From JAMCRM01 sp041685075 (lineage in GTDB: Bacteria; Acidobacteriota; Terriglobia; Bryobacterales; Bryobacteraceae): 14,607 nt of DNA. The notes below the pieces were generated by a model. It did no database searches. It was not told the origin of the DNA and saw nothing but the letters and a program-made list of their open reading frames with translations. The stretch is taken from contig JAWLGN010000132.1 of assembly GCA_041685075.1 (NCBI GenBank), positions 1-14,607 of the forward strand, read 5' to 3'. Shown piece by piece: positions 1 through 7,858 of this stretch (the stretch's first letter is position 1; each line of letters begins with the position of its first letter). Both the position numbers and the translations under genes were made by a program.

Positions 1-861
1 TGGATCCCCGCCGACGCGGCGCAACGCATCGACCTGCGTGCGCTTGCCGCCGCGATCGACGACGACGAGCGGCGCGGTGAGCAGCCCTTCCTGGTGGTCG
101 GCTCGGCCGGCACGGTGAGCACCGGTGCGGTGGACCCGCTGCCCGAACTCGCCGCCCTCTGCCGCGAGCGCGGCCTGTGGTTCCACGTGGACGGCGCTTA
201 CGGCGCGGTGGCGGCGGCGGCGCCTGACGGCCCGCCGGATCTCGACGGCCTGGCCGAAGCGGATTCCGTGGCGGTAGATCCGCACAAGTGGCTGTACGCG
301 CCGCTCGAAGCCGGCTGCGCCCTGGTGCGCGATCCCGAGGCCCTCCGCGCCGCCTTCTCCTACAGCCCGCCCTACTACCACTTCAGCGGCGAAGAGGCCA
401 TCAACTACTTCGACTACGGGATGCAGAACTCCCGGGGCTTTCGCGCGCTCAAGGTATGGCTGGCACTCCAGCGCGCCGGGCGCGCGGGATACGCCCGGAT
501 GGTTACCGAAGACATGCGGCTGGCGGGCGAAGCCTACCGCCTGTTTGCCGCGCACCCGGAGTTTGAAGCCGTGACCCACAACCTGAGCATCACGACCTTC
601 CGCTATGTACCGCCAGATCTCCGGGCGGCCGAAGATGCCGGCTACCTCAACAGCCTGAACCAGGAGCTGCTCACCCGCATCGAGCGCAGCGGCGAGGTGT
701 TCCTCTCGAACGCCTGGGTGGATGGACGGTTTCTGCTGCGCCTCTGCATCGTGAACTTCAGAACGTCGCAGGCGGATATCGAGGCGTTGCCCGGCATCGT
801 CGCGCGGCACGGGCGGGAGGCGCACGCTGCGCTCCGGCAGGGCGCGGGGGAGGGTGCATGA
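1..861 (+). CDS. PLP-dependent (group II) amino acid decarboxylase, 5'-truncated by window
   Basis: The reading frame is open from base 1, so the N-terminus lies outside the window; 286 residues are visible. The fragment looks like the large-domain end and C-terminal domain of a group II pyridoxal-phosphate decarboxylase (aromatic-L-amino-acid/glutamate decarboxylase family), cytoplasmic enzymes that release CO2 from an amino acid to give an amine. Visible signatures are HVDGAYGA (Asp codon 190-192, the residue expected to bind the pyridine nitrogen) and VDPHKWLYAP, whose Lys (codon 286-288) is the expected Schiff-base lysine. Further on, YFDYGMQNSRGFRALKVW is typical of the family. The substrate cannot be read from the fragment. 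The stop codon overlaps the start of the next gene by 4 bp (ATGA), so the two are probably co-transcribed and translationally coupled. Family assignment is firm; substrate is unknown. Confidence 0.9.
   Translation, partial: WIPADAAQRIDLRALAAAIDDDERRGEQPFLVVGSAGTVSTGAVDPLPELAALCRERGLWFHVDGAYGAVAAAAPDGPPDLDGLAEADSVAVDPHKWLYAPLEAGCALVRDPEALRAAFSYSPPYYHFSGEEAINYFDYGMQNSRGFRALKVWLALQRAGRAGYARMVTEDMRLAGEAYRLFAAHPEFEAVTHNLSITTFRYVPPDLRAAEDAGYLNSLNQELLTRIERSGEVFLSNAWVDGRFLLRLCIVNFRTSQADIEALPGIVARHGREAHAALRQGAGEGA
846..854 (+). promoter_or_regulatory. Ribosome binding site for the DAC-domain gene
   Basis: A purine-rich GGGGGAGGG lies inside the 3' end of the decarboxylase, with its GGAGG core 4 nt before the ATG at 858. 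It supports that start and the coupled reading of the two genes. Confidence 0.6.
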
Positions 862-1988
862 GGCAAGCGACCCATCCCGCGGCGCGGCGGGCCGGCATCC
901 AGGTATACGAGCACTTCGCGCGCGACCTGGAACTGGCGCGCCGTATGGGCCATGACGAACCCTTGCCCGACCCCGCCACCATCGAGGCCATGATCGACGC
1001 GGCCTTCTGGGCCAGCCTGCATCGCCAGGAGGGCTACTCGCCGCGCATCTCCCTGGCATTCGTGCATCCGGAGCGCTCGGGCCGGACCCTGAGCTTCGTG
1101 AAGCCGCTGCCGCTGGACCCCAACACCCTCACGCCGCTTGCGGCCGCCGTCGAGCGTCCCGGCATCCACCTGGGCGTGTGGCCCGAAGACGGCGAGCTGT
1201 GCGTGTGGGGCGCCACGCGGGACATCCCGCCGTTGTGCTTCGTGCTGGAAGTGGTGGTGCCGGGACTGCTGGTGATCAAGCACCGGCGTGGCGACGAATC
1301 GGCCAAGTTCGTCAACGTAGCGGTGCTGGAGGGCGATCATGTGAAGGTGGTCGACCGCGAGGCCGCCACGCTGCCCGGTTGTCCCAACGTCGTCATGGGG
1401 CTGCTGGGTTTCGACTTGCCGGGCGGCGCCGGGGCGGCAAACCCGCTGGCGCAGTTGGCCATCTCCATGCGCGACCACGGCAAAGGCGGCACCTTGCTGG
1501 TAGTGCCCGCCGGCGGCGAGGAGTGGCGGGAGTCCCTGCGCCACCCCCTGCCCTACAACGTCTCACCGCCCTTTCGCAGCCTGGCCGATGTGATGGCGCA
1601 GGAAACGCGCCGCCATGCCGAGAGCGCCTGGCAGGAGCAGTTCCGCCGCGCGGTGGATAGCATCGCGGGCCTTACCGCCGTCGATGGCGCCACCGTCATG
1701 ACGGACCAATACGAAGTGGTGGCTTTCGGCGTCAAAATCCGCCGCCGCGAGGGTTACCCCACGGTGGAGAGCGTCATGGTGTCGGAACCCATTGAAGGTT
1801 CGCAGGCGGAGACGCTGGCGACGGTACAACTGGGCGGCACGCGCCACACTTCGGCCGCGCAGTTCGCCCACGACCAGCGCGACGCCATCGCCATGGTGGC
1901 CTCCCAGGACGGCCGTTTCACCATCTTCGCCTGGTCGCCCTGCGACGAGATCGTGCACGCGCGGCGCGTGGAAACGCTGCTGCTGTAG
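858..1988 (+). CDS. Putative diadenylate cyclase: N-terminal sensor region (DACNV-like) plus C-terminal DAC (DisA_N) domain
   Basis: 376 residues. The C-terminal half matches the diadenylate cyclase fold that condenses two ATP into c-di-AMP: an entry strand GKGGTLLVVP (208-217), then DGA (276-278), then GTRHTSA (327-333), followed by a strand-rich end (AIAMVASQDGRFTIFAWS). DGA and RHxxA are the two nucleotide-binding signatures of DisA, CdaA and CdaS. The canonical RHR is RHT here; variation at that position is, as I recall, common in the families called DACNG/H/K/V by Burroughs and Aravind, where an N-terminal sensor precedes DAC. Residues 1 to about 195 have no motif I recognise and would be that sensor; no signal peptide or membrane segment is evident, so a cytoplasmic protein is expected. 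The start is supported by a strong ribosome site and a 4-bp overlap with the decarboxylase. Product (c-di-AMP or another dinucleotide) and sensor ligand are inferred. It converges on addA with a 6-bp gap. Confidence 0.75.
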   Translation: MRQATHPAARRAGIQVYEHFARDLELARRMGHDEPLPDPATIEAMIDAAFWASLHRQEGYSPRISLAFVHPERSGRTLSFVKPLPLDPNTLTPLAAAVERPGIHLGVWPEDGELCVWGATRDIPPLCFVLEVVVPGLLVIKHRRGDESAKFVNVAVLEGDHVKVVDREAATLPGCPNVVMGLLGFDLPGGAGAANPLAQLAISMRDHGKGGTLLVVPAGGEEWRESLRHPLPYNVSPPFRSLADVMAQETRRHAESAWQEQFRRAVDSIAGLTAVDGATVMTDQYEVVAFGVKIRRREGYPTVESVMVSEPIEGSQAETLATVQLGGTRHTSAAQFAHDQRDAIAMVASQDGRFTIFAWSPCDEIVHARRVETLLL

Positions 1989-1994
1989 GCGAAT

Positions 1995-4900
1995 TCACTG
2001 GCCGCCGCAACTCTGCCCGGCGTGCGGGCAGGTGCGGCAGTGGGGGCCTTCGCAGGGCGGAAAGCTCATCCCGGATTGCGCCTCGCGGAAGCGCCGCACC
2101 GTCTCCAGGGTTTCGGCCAGGCGCGCGGGCGTGGTCTCCACCGGCACCGCAACATCCGGCCGCAGGAAGTAAACCCAGGCGCGGTCCGGCGCGCGGCCCG
2201 TCATCCGTTCGAGCGCCAGGGCGTAGAGCCGCAGTTGCACCGCGTAGGTCTCGGCCCGCGCGGGCGCTTCAGCGGCGCTGACCGCATCGGTCTTGTAGTC
2301 CAGGAGGGCAAGCTCGCCGTTGTTTTCAAACCACAGGTCGATCTGGCCGCGGAGCACGACGTCCTCCACCGCGAGAAGAAAATCGAACTCGCGCTCGACG
2401 CGGGCGGCGCGGGCCACACGCTGCCCCAGGGCTCCGGCATGGAAGCGCGCCGCGAGTTCGAGCGCCTCGGGCGCGGCGTTCTCCGGTTGCTGGCCGGCCC
2501 GCAACGCGTGCACCTGGAGTCCGAACTCGGCCGAACTCCCCGCGCCGCCGCCGCTCCGTACACCGGCTGCGGGCAGCCGCAGGTAATGCGAAAGATAATA
2601 CCGCCGGGGACAGACGGCGAAGGCGTTCACGGCGGTCACGTTGGCATTGCCGTCGTACTGGTCGACAATGGCGGGGCGCTCGAGCACCACGGGCTCCGCA
2701 GCGGAAAGCTCCGCCTGCATCGGCGCGGCAAGCGGCTCCGGAGCGGCCGAGGTGGAGAGCAGCCGCAGGCTCCACGGCTCGCCCGAAGGGCTCAGAAACT
2801 CCATCACTTCGTCGCGCTCGGTTTCGTAGTCGAGTTCCAGCGCGCCGCAGACCAGCTTCGCCCAGTTGCGGCAGTCCGCGGCGGAAAGCACCAGGCGCTC
2901 TTCGGCGCGGGTCATGGCCACGTAGAGCAGCCGGTGGCTCTCCTCGCGTTCGCGCTCGCTGCGCTCCTCCCGGATGGCTTTCTGGAAACGGTCCCCGCGG
3001 CTCTTGCCGCCGCCCGGCACGCGCCAGGTGGCGCCGAGCCCATAGCGCGGCGAGAACGACAGCTCGCCCAAGCTCTGGTCGAACCCCTTGTGCAGCGCGG
3101 CCACGAAGACGATGGGAAACTCCAGCCCCTTGGCCGAATGGACCGTCATCACCTTCACGGCATCCAGCGCGTCGTCGGGCGGGGCCTCCGGTTCCCGCGG
3201 GTTGGCCTCCCGCACGAATTCGAGATCCTCGACGAACTCGTGGAGCGTGCGGCGCGCGGAGGCGGCGCGCGCATGCGCGAGAAACTTTTCGATGTTGGCC
3301 GCCGCGCGTGGAGCGCCGTCCCAGGGATAACCGGTCTCCTCGACGGCGCCGAGCAGCAGGCGGTCGAAGGTGATATACGGGGCCGCCTCGCGCCAGCGCT
3401 CGAGTTGCGAGCGGAAACGCACCAGCTTGTCGCGATCTTCCGGATCGAACGTCTCGAGGTTCCCCAGGCGGCGCAGCGCGCTTCCCAGGTTGCCGTCCTG
3501 CTTGAGCCGCAGCAGCGCTTCATCGGAGACTTCCGCGAAAGGCGAACGCAGCACGGCGGCCAGGCTGATTTCGTCCCGCGGATTGGCCACCACGCGCAGC
3601 AGGTTCATCAAGTCCACCACTTCGCGGGTTTCGTAGAAGCCCTTTCCGCGGCTCATCACGTAGGGGATGCCGGAGGCGTCGAAAGCGTCGGCGAATTCGC
3701 CCAGCACCTCGGAGTTGCGCACCAGCACGGCGAAATCGGCGTAGGAGGCGGGGCCCTTCGCGAGCGGCGTGCCGTGCAGCCCCGCGATGCGGCGCGCCAC
3801 CCACTGTGCTTCGACGCGTACGGCGTCCTCTCCCCAGGCGAGCAGCAGTTCCACCGCCGGTTCGTCCAGCGGGCCGAATTCGCGGCCCGGCACGAGCGGG
3901 CGCGGCTCGATGCCGTCCGCGCCATCGAGAATGGTTTCCACCGCGCGCAGGATCTCCGGGCGGCTGCGGAAGTTCTCCCGCAGATCCACCAGCGGGCGGC
4001 CCGAGGCCTCCACCTCGTCGCGATAGCGCGCAAACACCGCCGGCTCGGCGTGGCGGAAGCCGTAGATCGATTGATTGATATCGCCCACCGCGTAGAAGCC
4101 CTCCGGCGGGCGCACCAACTCGAGCAGGCGCGCCTGCAAACCGTTGGTGTCCTGGAACTCGTCCATCAACACGCGGCTGAACTGCGCCTGGACGCGTGCG
4201 CGCACCTCGGAATGGCACTCCAGCAGCCGCACGGTGAACTCTTCGAGATCGGCGTAATCGAGCGCGCCGGCGGCCTGCTTCTCGCGGCGGTAGGCGGCGT
4301 CGCAGTGCGCCAGCAGGTGAATCAGTGTACGGCGGGCGCCGGCCCAGTGCTCGGTCAGGGCGCCGCGCGCCACCTCGTCGACCAGCCCGCGCAGCTCCTT
4401 CACCAACTCGACGGCTTGGCTTCCCCGTTTGAGTTTATTGAGGTTCGACTGCAACGGCGCAAAGAAGTTCCCCGCGCAGATGCGCTCCGCGCTGGCCACG
4501 ATTTCCTCCAGGTGCGCACGCTGCGCGTCCGTCCATCCGGCGGTGTCGGCGGCGCGCAGGCGGTCGATCGCCCGCCGCAAATCTTCCGGGCCGGGCCCTT
4601 CGGGCACAGGGTAGGTTTCGAGCCGCTCGATGGGGATGCCCGCGCAGCGCATGGCGTCGTAGACGTTGAGCAGCGCGCCCGCGACGTTCGCCTTGAAGCC
4701 GCGCATGAGTTCCCGGGCGGCATCGGGTCGTGCGGCCAGCAGCGCGTCCAGGACCTCCTCGGCGGCGCGCGTCTGCAGGCGGCCGGACTCCTGCTCGTCC
4801 ATCACGTGGAAGTCCGGATCCACGCCCGCGGTGACGGCGTACTCGCGCAGCAGCCGCGCGCAGAAGCCGTGCACGGTGGAAACCCAGGCGCGCTCCAGGC

Positions 4901-5144
4901 GGCTGCGGAGTTCCGGGTCGCCTGCAAAGGCGCGCGCCAGCTTGTCCCGCATGTTGGCGGCGGCCTTCTCGGTGAAGGTGATGGCCAGGATGCGCAGCGG
5001 GTCCACGCCGCTTTCGACCAACCGGCGGAAATGCTCCACCAGCACCGTGGTCTTGCCCGAGCCCGGACCGGCCACCACGCAGGTATCCGCCCAGGGGCGG
5101 CGAACCCGCACGGCGTCGAGCTGCGAAGGAGTAAAGTCGATCAT
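1995..5144 (-). CDS. addA: AddA-like UvrD-family helicase-nuclease with C-terminal Fe-S RecB nuclease domain
   Basis: 1049 residues. All superfamily 1A helicase motifs appear in order: Q-motif FTPSQ (4-8), Walker A GPGSGKTT (26-33, Lys31), TFTEKAA, VHGFCARLL, Walker B DEFQD (328-332), GDINQSIYGFRHA, ENFRSRP, VHSAKGLEF (668-676), and YVAMTRAEERL with the arginine finger at about Arg746. The C-terminus has the PD-(D/E)XK nuclease core LLDYKTD (Asp949, Lys951) and four cysteines spaced like a RecB-family Fe-S cluster: Cys845 in CPRRYYL, then Cys1036, Cys1039, Cys1046. It should unwind and trim double-strand DNA ends with AddB to load RecA. The frame stays open upstream to 5759, but that part lies inside addB; the ATG at 5144 (MIDFTP) has a ribosome site and a 4-bp overlap with the addB stop. 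It is shorter than Bacillus AddA (about 1230 aa); an AdnB-like name is also possible. Confidence 0.9.
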   Translation of the reverse strand: MIDFTPSQLDAVRVRRPWADTCVVAGPGSGKTTVLVEHFRRLVESGVDPLRILAITFTEKAAANMRDKLARAFAGDPELRSRLERAWVSTVHGFCARLLREYAVTAGVDPDFHVMDEQESGRLQTRAAEEVLDALLAARPDAARELMRGFKANVAGALLNVYDAMRCAGIPIERLETYPVPEGPGPEDLRRAIDRLRAADTAGWTDAQRAHLEEIVASAERICAGNFFAPLQSNLNKLKRGSQAVELVKELRGLVDEVARGALTEHWAGARRTLIHLLAHCDAAYRREKQAAGALDYADLEEFTVRLLECHSEVRARVQAQFSRVLMDEFQDTNGLQARLLELVRPPEGFYAVGDINQSIYGFRHAEPAVFARYRDEVEASGRPLVDLRENFRSRPEILRAVETILDGADGIEPRPLVPGREFGPLDEPAVELLLAWGEDAVRVEAQWVARRIAGLHGTPLAKGPASYADFAVLVRNSEVLGEFADAFDASGIPYVMSRGKGFYETREVVDLMNLLRVVANPRDEISLAAVLRSPFAEVSDEALLRLKQDGNLGSALRRLGNLETFDPEDRDKLVRFRSQLERWREAAPYITFDRLLLGAVEETGYPWDGAPRAAANIEKFLAHARAASARRTLHEFVEDLEFVREANPREPEAPPDDALDAVKVMTVHSAKGLEFPIVFVAALHKGFDQSLGELSFSPRYGLGATWRVPGGGKSRGDRFQKAIREERSEREREESHRLLYVAMTRAEERLVLSAADCRNWAKLVCGALELDYETERDEVMEFLSPSGEPWSLRLLSTSAAPEPLAAPMQAELSAAEPVVLERPAIVDQYDGNANVTAVNAFAVCPRRYYLSHYLRLPAAGVRSGGGAGSSAEFGLQVHALRAGQQPENAAPEALELAARFHAGALGQRVARAARVEREFDFLLAVEDVVLRGQIDLWFENNGELALLDYKTDAVSAAEAPARAETYAVQLRLYALALERMTGRAPDRAWVYFLRPDVAVPVETTPARLAETLETVRRFREAQSGMSFPPCEGPHCRTCPHAGQSCGGQ

Positions 5145-7687
5145 GCGCCCTCCGCGGTCATGGTGCGGGCCGCCTGGTAGCGGCAGACGTCCTTGCCGGT
5201 GCACCAGCGGCAGGCATCCTGGTTTGCGGGCAGCGGTGCGATCTCTCCGGCGCGGATGCGTGCCGCGGCATCCAGCGCGCGCGCCGTGGCGCCGGGAATC
5301 CAGGCTTCCGGGAAGGGCGCCTCCCATCCGCCCCAGACCACTTCGTTGCGCAGCCCGCAATATTGCATGCCCTGCGGCTCCAGCTCGAAGGCGCGCTCCA
5401 CGGCCAGCAGGTAGAGCGGCGGTTGCAGCGACTCGGCCGCTTTCACCAGGTCGCGCACGCGCTGGATGCCGCTGTACTTGTAATCGACGACCAGGGCGCG
5501 GTTCTCCGGCAGCACCTCCAGGCGGTCGATGCGCCCGCGAATCGAGACCCCGGGCGCCAGCTCGTATTGGAAGGGCTGCTCCGTGCGGGTCTCGATGCCG
5601 CGCCGACCTTCGCCCGCCGCGGCCAGCCGCTGGAGGTCTTCGAGCATGCGCCGCCGCAGCGCTTCGGTCTGATAACCGGGCGGCACGTACAGCGAGGCAC
5701 AAGTCTTTTCGAAGGCGCGCTCGAAGTACGGCTCGATTGCCCGATCGCCTCCGGGCCACGCGGCCAGCGTCTCATGCACGATGTTGCCCTGGGCGAGGAA
5801 ATCGAGGCGCTTGGTGGGACGCGGCGGCGGCGGCTCCAGGCGCAACAGGTGATCGTTGAAGAAGCGGTAGGGGCAGGAGAGGAATGCATCGAGCGCCGTG
5901 GGCGAGAACGCCTTGGTGCGGGCGGCGATGGCCTCCAGCAATTCCGGATTCCGTATCGCTACGGGAGGCCGCCAGCCGTTGGGTTGCGCCAGGGGCGCGG
6001 GCCGCACCGGCGGAGCTTCGGCCACCTGCGCAGCTACGGCTTCGAGAAACACCGAGGGCAGGTTGCGCTCGCCCCGGCCGTCCACGCGCGGGTAGCTCAG
6101 CACCGCAAGCGCGGTGGCGCCGCTCAGGGCTGCGTGGAACAGCGCGCGCTCCTCTTCGTCGAACTGGGAGGCGGTCCGCACCCGAATGCCGGCCGCGGCG
6201 AGTTCCCGGCGCGCCGCATCGGGGAAAAAGGGATCCTGCCGGTGCGGGCGGGGGAACTGCTTCTCGACCATCCCGCAGATGAAGATCACGGGCAGGCGCC
6301 ACTGCCGCGCCTCGTGTGCGGTGAGCACGTGGACCGCGTTGCGGCGGTCGTCCGGCACGCGCAAGGGCGCCAGCCGCAGGACGGAACGGAAGGCGCGCCA
6401 GTAATCCTCCAGGGGGACGGCGGCCGCGCCGAGCGCTTCGGCCGCGGCATCCAAAGCCTCCTCGAAGGCATCGAGCGCCGCGGCGTGGCCGCGCCAGATG
6501 CGCGCCATCTCGTGCGCCACGCCGTCGCCGGCGCGCGGCGGGCGGTAGAGCGAGCGCAACCCGCGCAGCCGCGCTGCCCATTCCCGGGGAGCGATCGCCA
6601 GCCCCCGGCAATCCTCGAGAGCGGTCTCGATGGATGCGGGCCCGTCGAGCAGCCGGGAGGGCTGGCCGGCCAGTTCCCGCAGCCCCTCGATGCCGCGCCC
6701 GGGGAGGCGCTCCCGCAGCTTGAATTCGAAGCGGTCCATGGCGGCCGAGTGGACCAGGTGAGGCGCCTGCCGCAGCGCCGCCAGGGTCGCGCTCCAATCC
6801 CAGCCGGACAGCATGGCATCTACTATGCCCGCGAGATACCGCACGGCGGGATGATCCCGCAGAGCCGCTTCGAAGTAGAAGCGCGCCGGGATGCCGAAGC
6901 GGTCGAAGGTGGCGGCGAGCAGCGCGCGGTAGATCTCCGGCGCCCGCACGACGACCGCCATCTCGCGGAAGGCCCTGCCCTGCTCCGCCTGTTCGAGGAT
7001 GCGGCGCGCGATCTCATCGGCCTCGCGCTCGGGCGACGCCGCGGCGAACGCCTCGATGGCCGGCGGCATCTCGGGCCCGCAGGGCTCCCCGACGATCACT
7101 TCGGCATGGCGGCGGAGAGCCGCGGCGAGCGCCGTCTCCGGATCGGGCAGCGCATGAAAACCATCGAGCAGCACCGTGCGGATGCCCGGCAGTCCACCGC
7201 GCGCGATGCGTTCCGCCGCCACTTCCAGCCGCCGCGCGCGAGTGGCCACGCCCCGCCGCGCGAGTTCGGCGTCGACTTCCTGGTAGACCGCCAGAAAGGC
7301 CGGGCCGAGCGGCGTCTCGGGCAAGTGCGCGGCCAAACGCGCCGCATCGCAGCCGGCCGATGAGAACTCCCCCATGGTGCGGGCCAGTGCCGCGCAAAAG
7401 CCCGGCTGCCCGATGGCGGCGGCGAATTCGGGCCGGTTGAGACGGCGCGCCGCGGCCTCCACCACGAGGTAGAAGGCCGGTTCGGAAATCTGCGGCAGAT
7501 CGGCAACCCAATCGCCGATGAAGCGCGAAAGCGTCTCCACCATCCCGGGGCGGAAGACAAAGCCCTCGCGCGCGAAGCTGTTTTGCAAGTGCCGCGACAG
7601 GGTGGCGGTGGGAACCAGCAGCCGCACGGCGCCGTCCTGGCGCTGGAGGGCATCGCGAAAGCGTTCGGCAATCGTCGGCGCGGGCAT
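5141..7687 (-). CDS. addB: AddB-like PD-(D/E)XK nuclease (helicase-nuclease partner subunit)
   Basis: 848 residues from the ATG at 7687. The C-terminal domain is a RecB/AddB nuclease: VVDYKYSG (Asp735, Lys737) is the catalytic core, and Cys605 (SCPYRFF) with Cys826, Cys829 and Cys835 (CRWCTGKDVC) gives the C...CxxCx5C pattern of the AddB Fe-S cluster. The N-terminal two thirds should be an inactive helicase-like fold: where Firmicute AddB has a Walker A, this protein has LLVPTATLSRHL with no GxGKT/S. That resembles AddB of Gram-negative type. With AddA it would form a double-strand-break end-processing enzyme feeding RecA. The start is uncertain: ATG at 7711 and a GTG at 7831 are in frame, and none has a clear ribosome site; 7687 was chosen because residues begin to look family-like there (MPAPTIAERF) and because 7831 lies inside a hairpin. 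Confidence 0.85.
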   Translation of the reverse strand: MPAPTIAERFRDALQRQDGAVRLLVPTATLSRHLQNSFAREGFVFRPGMVETLSRFIGDWVADLPQISEPAFYLVVEAAARRLNRPEFAAAIGQPGFCAALARTMGEFSSAGCDAARLAAHLPETPLGPAFLAVYQEVDAELARRGVATRARRLEVAAERIARGGLPGIRTVLLDGFHALPDPETALAAALRRHAEVIVGEPCGPEMPPAIEAFAAASPEREADEIARRILEQAEQGRAFREMAVVVRAPEIYRALLAATFDRFGIPARFYFEAALRDHPAVRYLAGIVDAMLSGWDWSATLAALRQAPHLVHSAAMDRFEFKLRERLPGRGIEGLRELAGQPSRLLDGPASIETALEDCRGLAIAPREWAARLRGLRSLYRPPRAGDGVAHEMARIWRGHAAALDAFEEALDAAAEALGAAAVPLEDYWRAFRSVLRLAPLRVPDDRRNAVHVLTAHEARQWRLPVIFICGMVEKQFPRPHRQDPFFPDAARRELAAAGIRVRTASQFDEEERALFHAALSGATALAVLSYPRVDGRGERNLPSVFLEAVAAQVAEAPPVRPAPLAQPNGWRPPVAIRNPELLEAIAARTKAFSPTALDAFLSCPYRFFNDHLLRLEPPPPRPTKRLDFLAQGNIVHETLAAWPGGDRAIEPYFERAFEKTCASLYVPPGYQTEALRRRMLEDLQRLAAAGEGRRGIETRTEQPFQYELAPGVSIRGRIDRLEVLPENRALVVDYKYSGIQRVRDLVKAAESLQPPLYLLAVERAFELEPQGMQYCGLRNEVVWGGWEAPFPEAWIPGATARALDAAARIRAGEIAPLPANQDACRWCTGKDVCRYQAARTMTAEGA
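5148..5153 (-). promoter_or_regulatory. Ribosome binding site for addA
   Basis: The minus strand reads GGAGGG 3 nt before the ATG at 5144, inside the last codons of addB. It decides against the longer open frame and points to translational coupling. Confidence 0.55.
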
Positions 7688-7807
7688 CGGTAACAGCTTA
7701 GCGCGCGGCATGGCCGGGCGGGCACGCAGCGGCAGCGCGCGAGGTAACACGATTGATGCGCCGGGAGAGGCGCACGCCGATGGCGGGGCGAGGGGGCAAA
7801 CGGCGCT

Positions 7808-7837
7808 CCGCGGGTGCACCGCCCGGTGCACCCGCGG
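7808..7837 (-). terminator. Perfect 13-bp hairpin downstream of fba (possible terminator)
   Basis: Arms CCGCGGGTGCACC (7808-7820) and GGTGCACCCGCGG (7825-7837) pair perfectly around a GCCC loop, 21 nt beyond the aldolase stop on the minus strand. Only a short TTT follows on that strand, so it is not a textbook intrinsic terminator; it could also protect the fba mRNA 3' end or be a processing site between fba and addB. The rest of the fba-addB gap (7688-7858) shows nothing else I can support. Confidence 0.45.
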
Positions 7838-7858
7838 GATGCGCGGAGGAAGGGTGAC

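Noticed and set aside
2022..5180. Open frame of over 1000 codons on the plus strand across addA
   Set aside because: It is antisense to a gene with a full set of helicase motifs; its protein is rich in Arg, Gly, His and Ala with no recognisable domain, as expected from high-GC shadow frames.
5145..5759. N-terminal extension of the addA frame
   Set aside because: It lies inside addB, is Arg/Gly/Ala-rich, and the ATG at 5144 has a ribosome site and starts with the helicase Q-motif region.
5363..7363. Long plus-strand frame antisense to addB
   Set aside because: Same reason: low-complexity shadow translation, and addB has clear catalytic and Fe-S motifs on the other strand.
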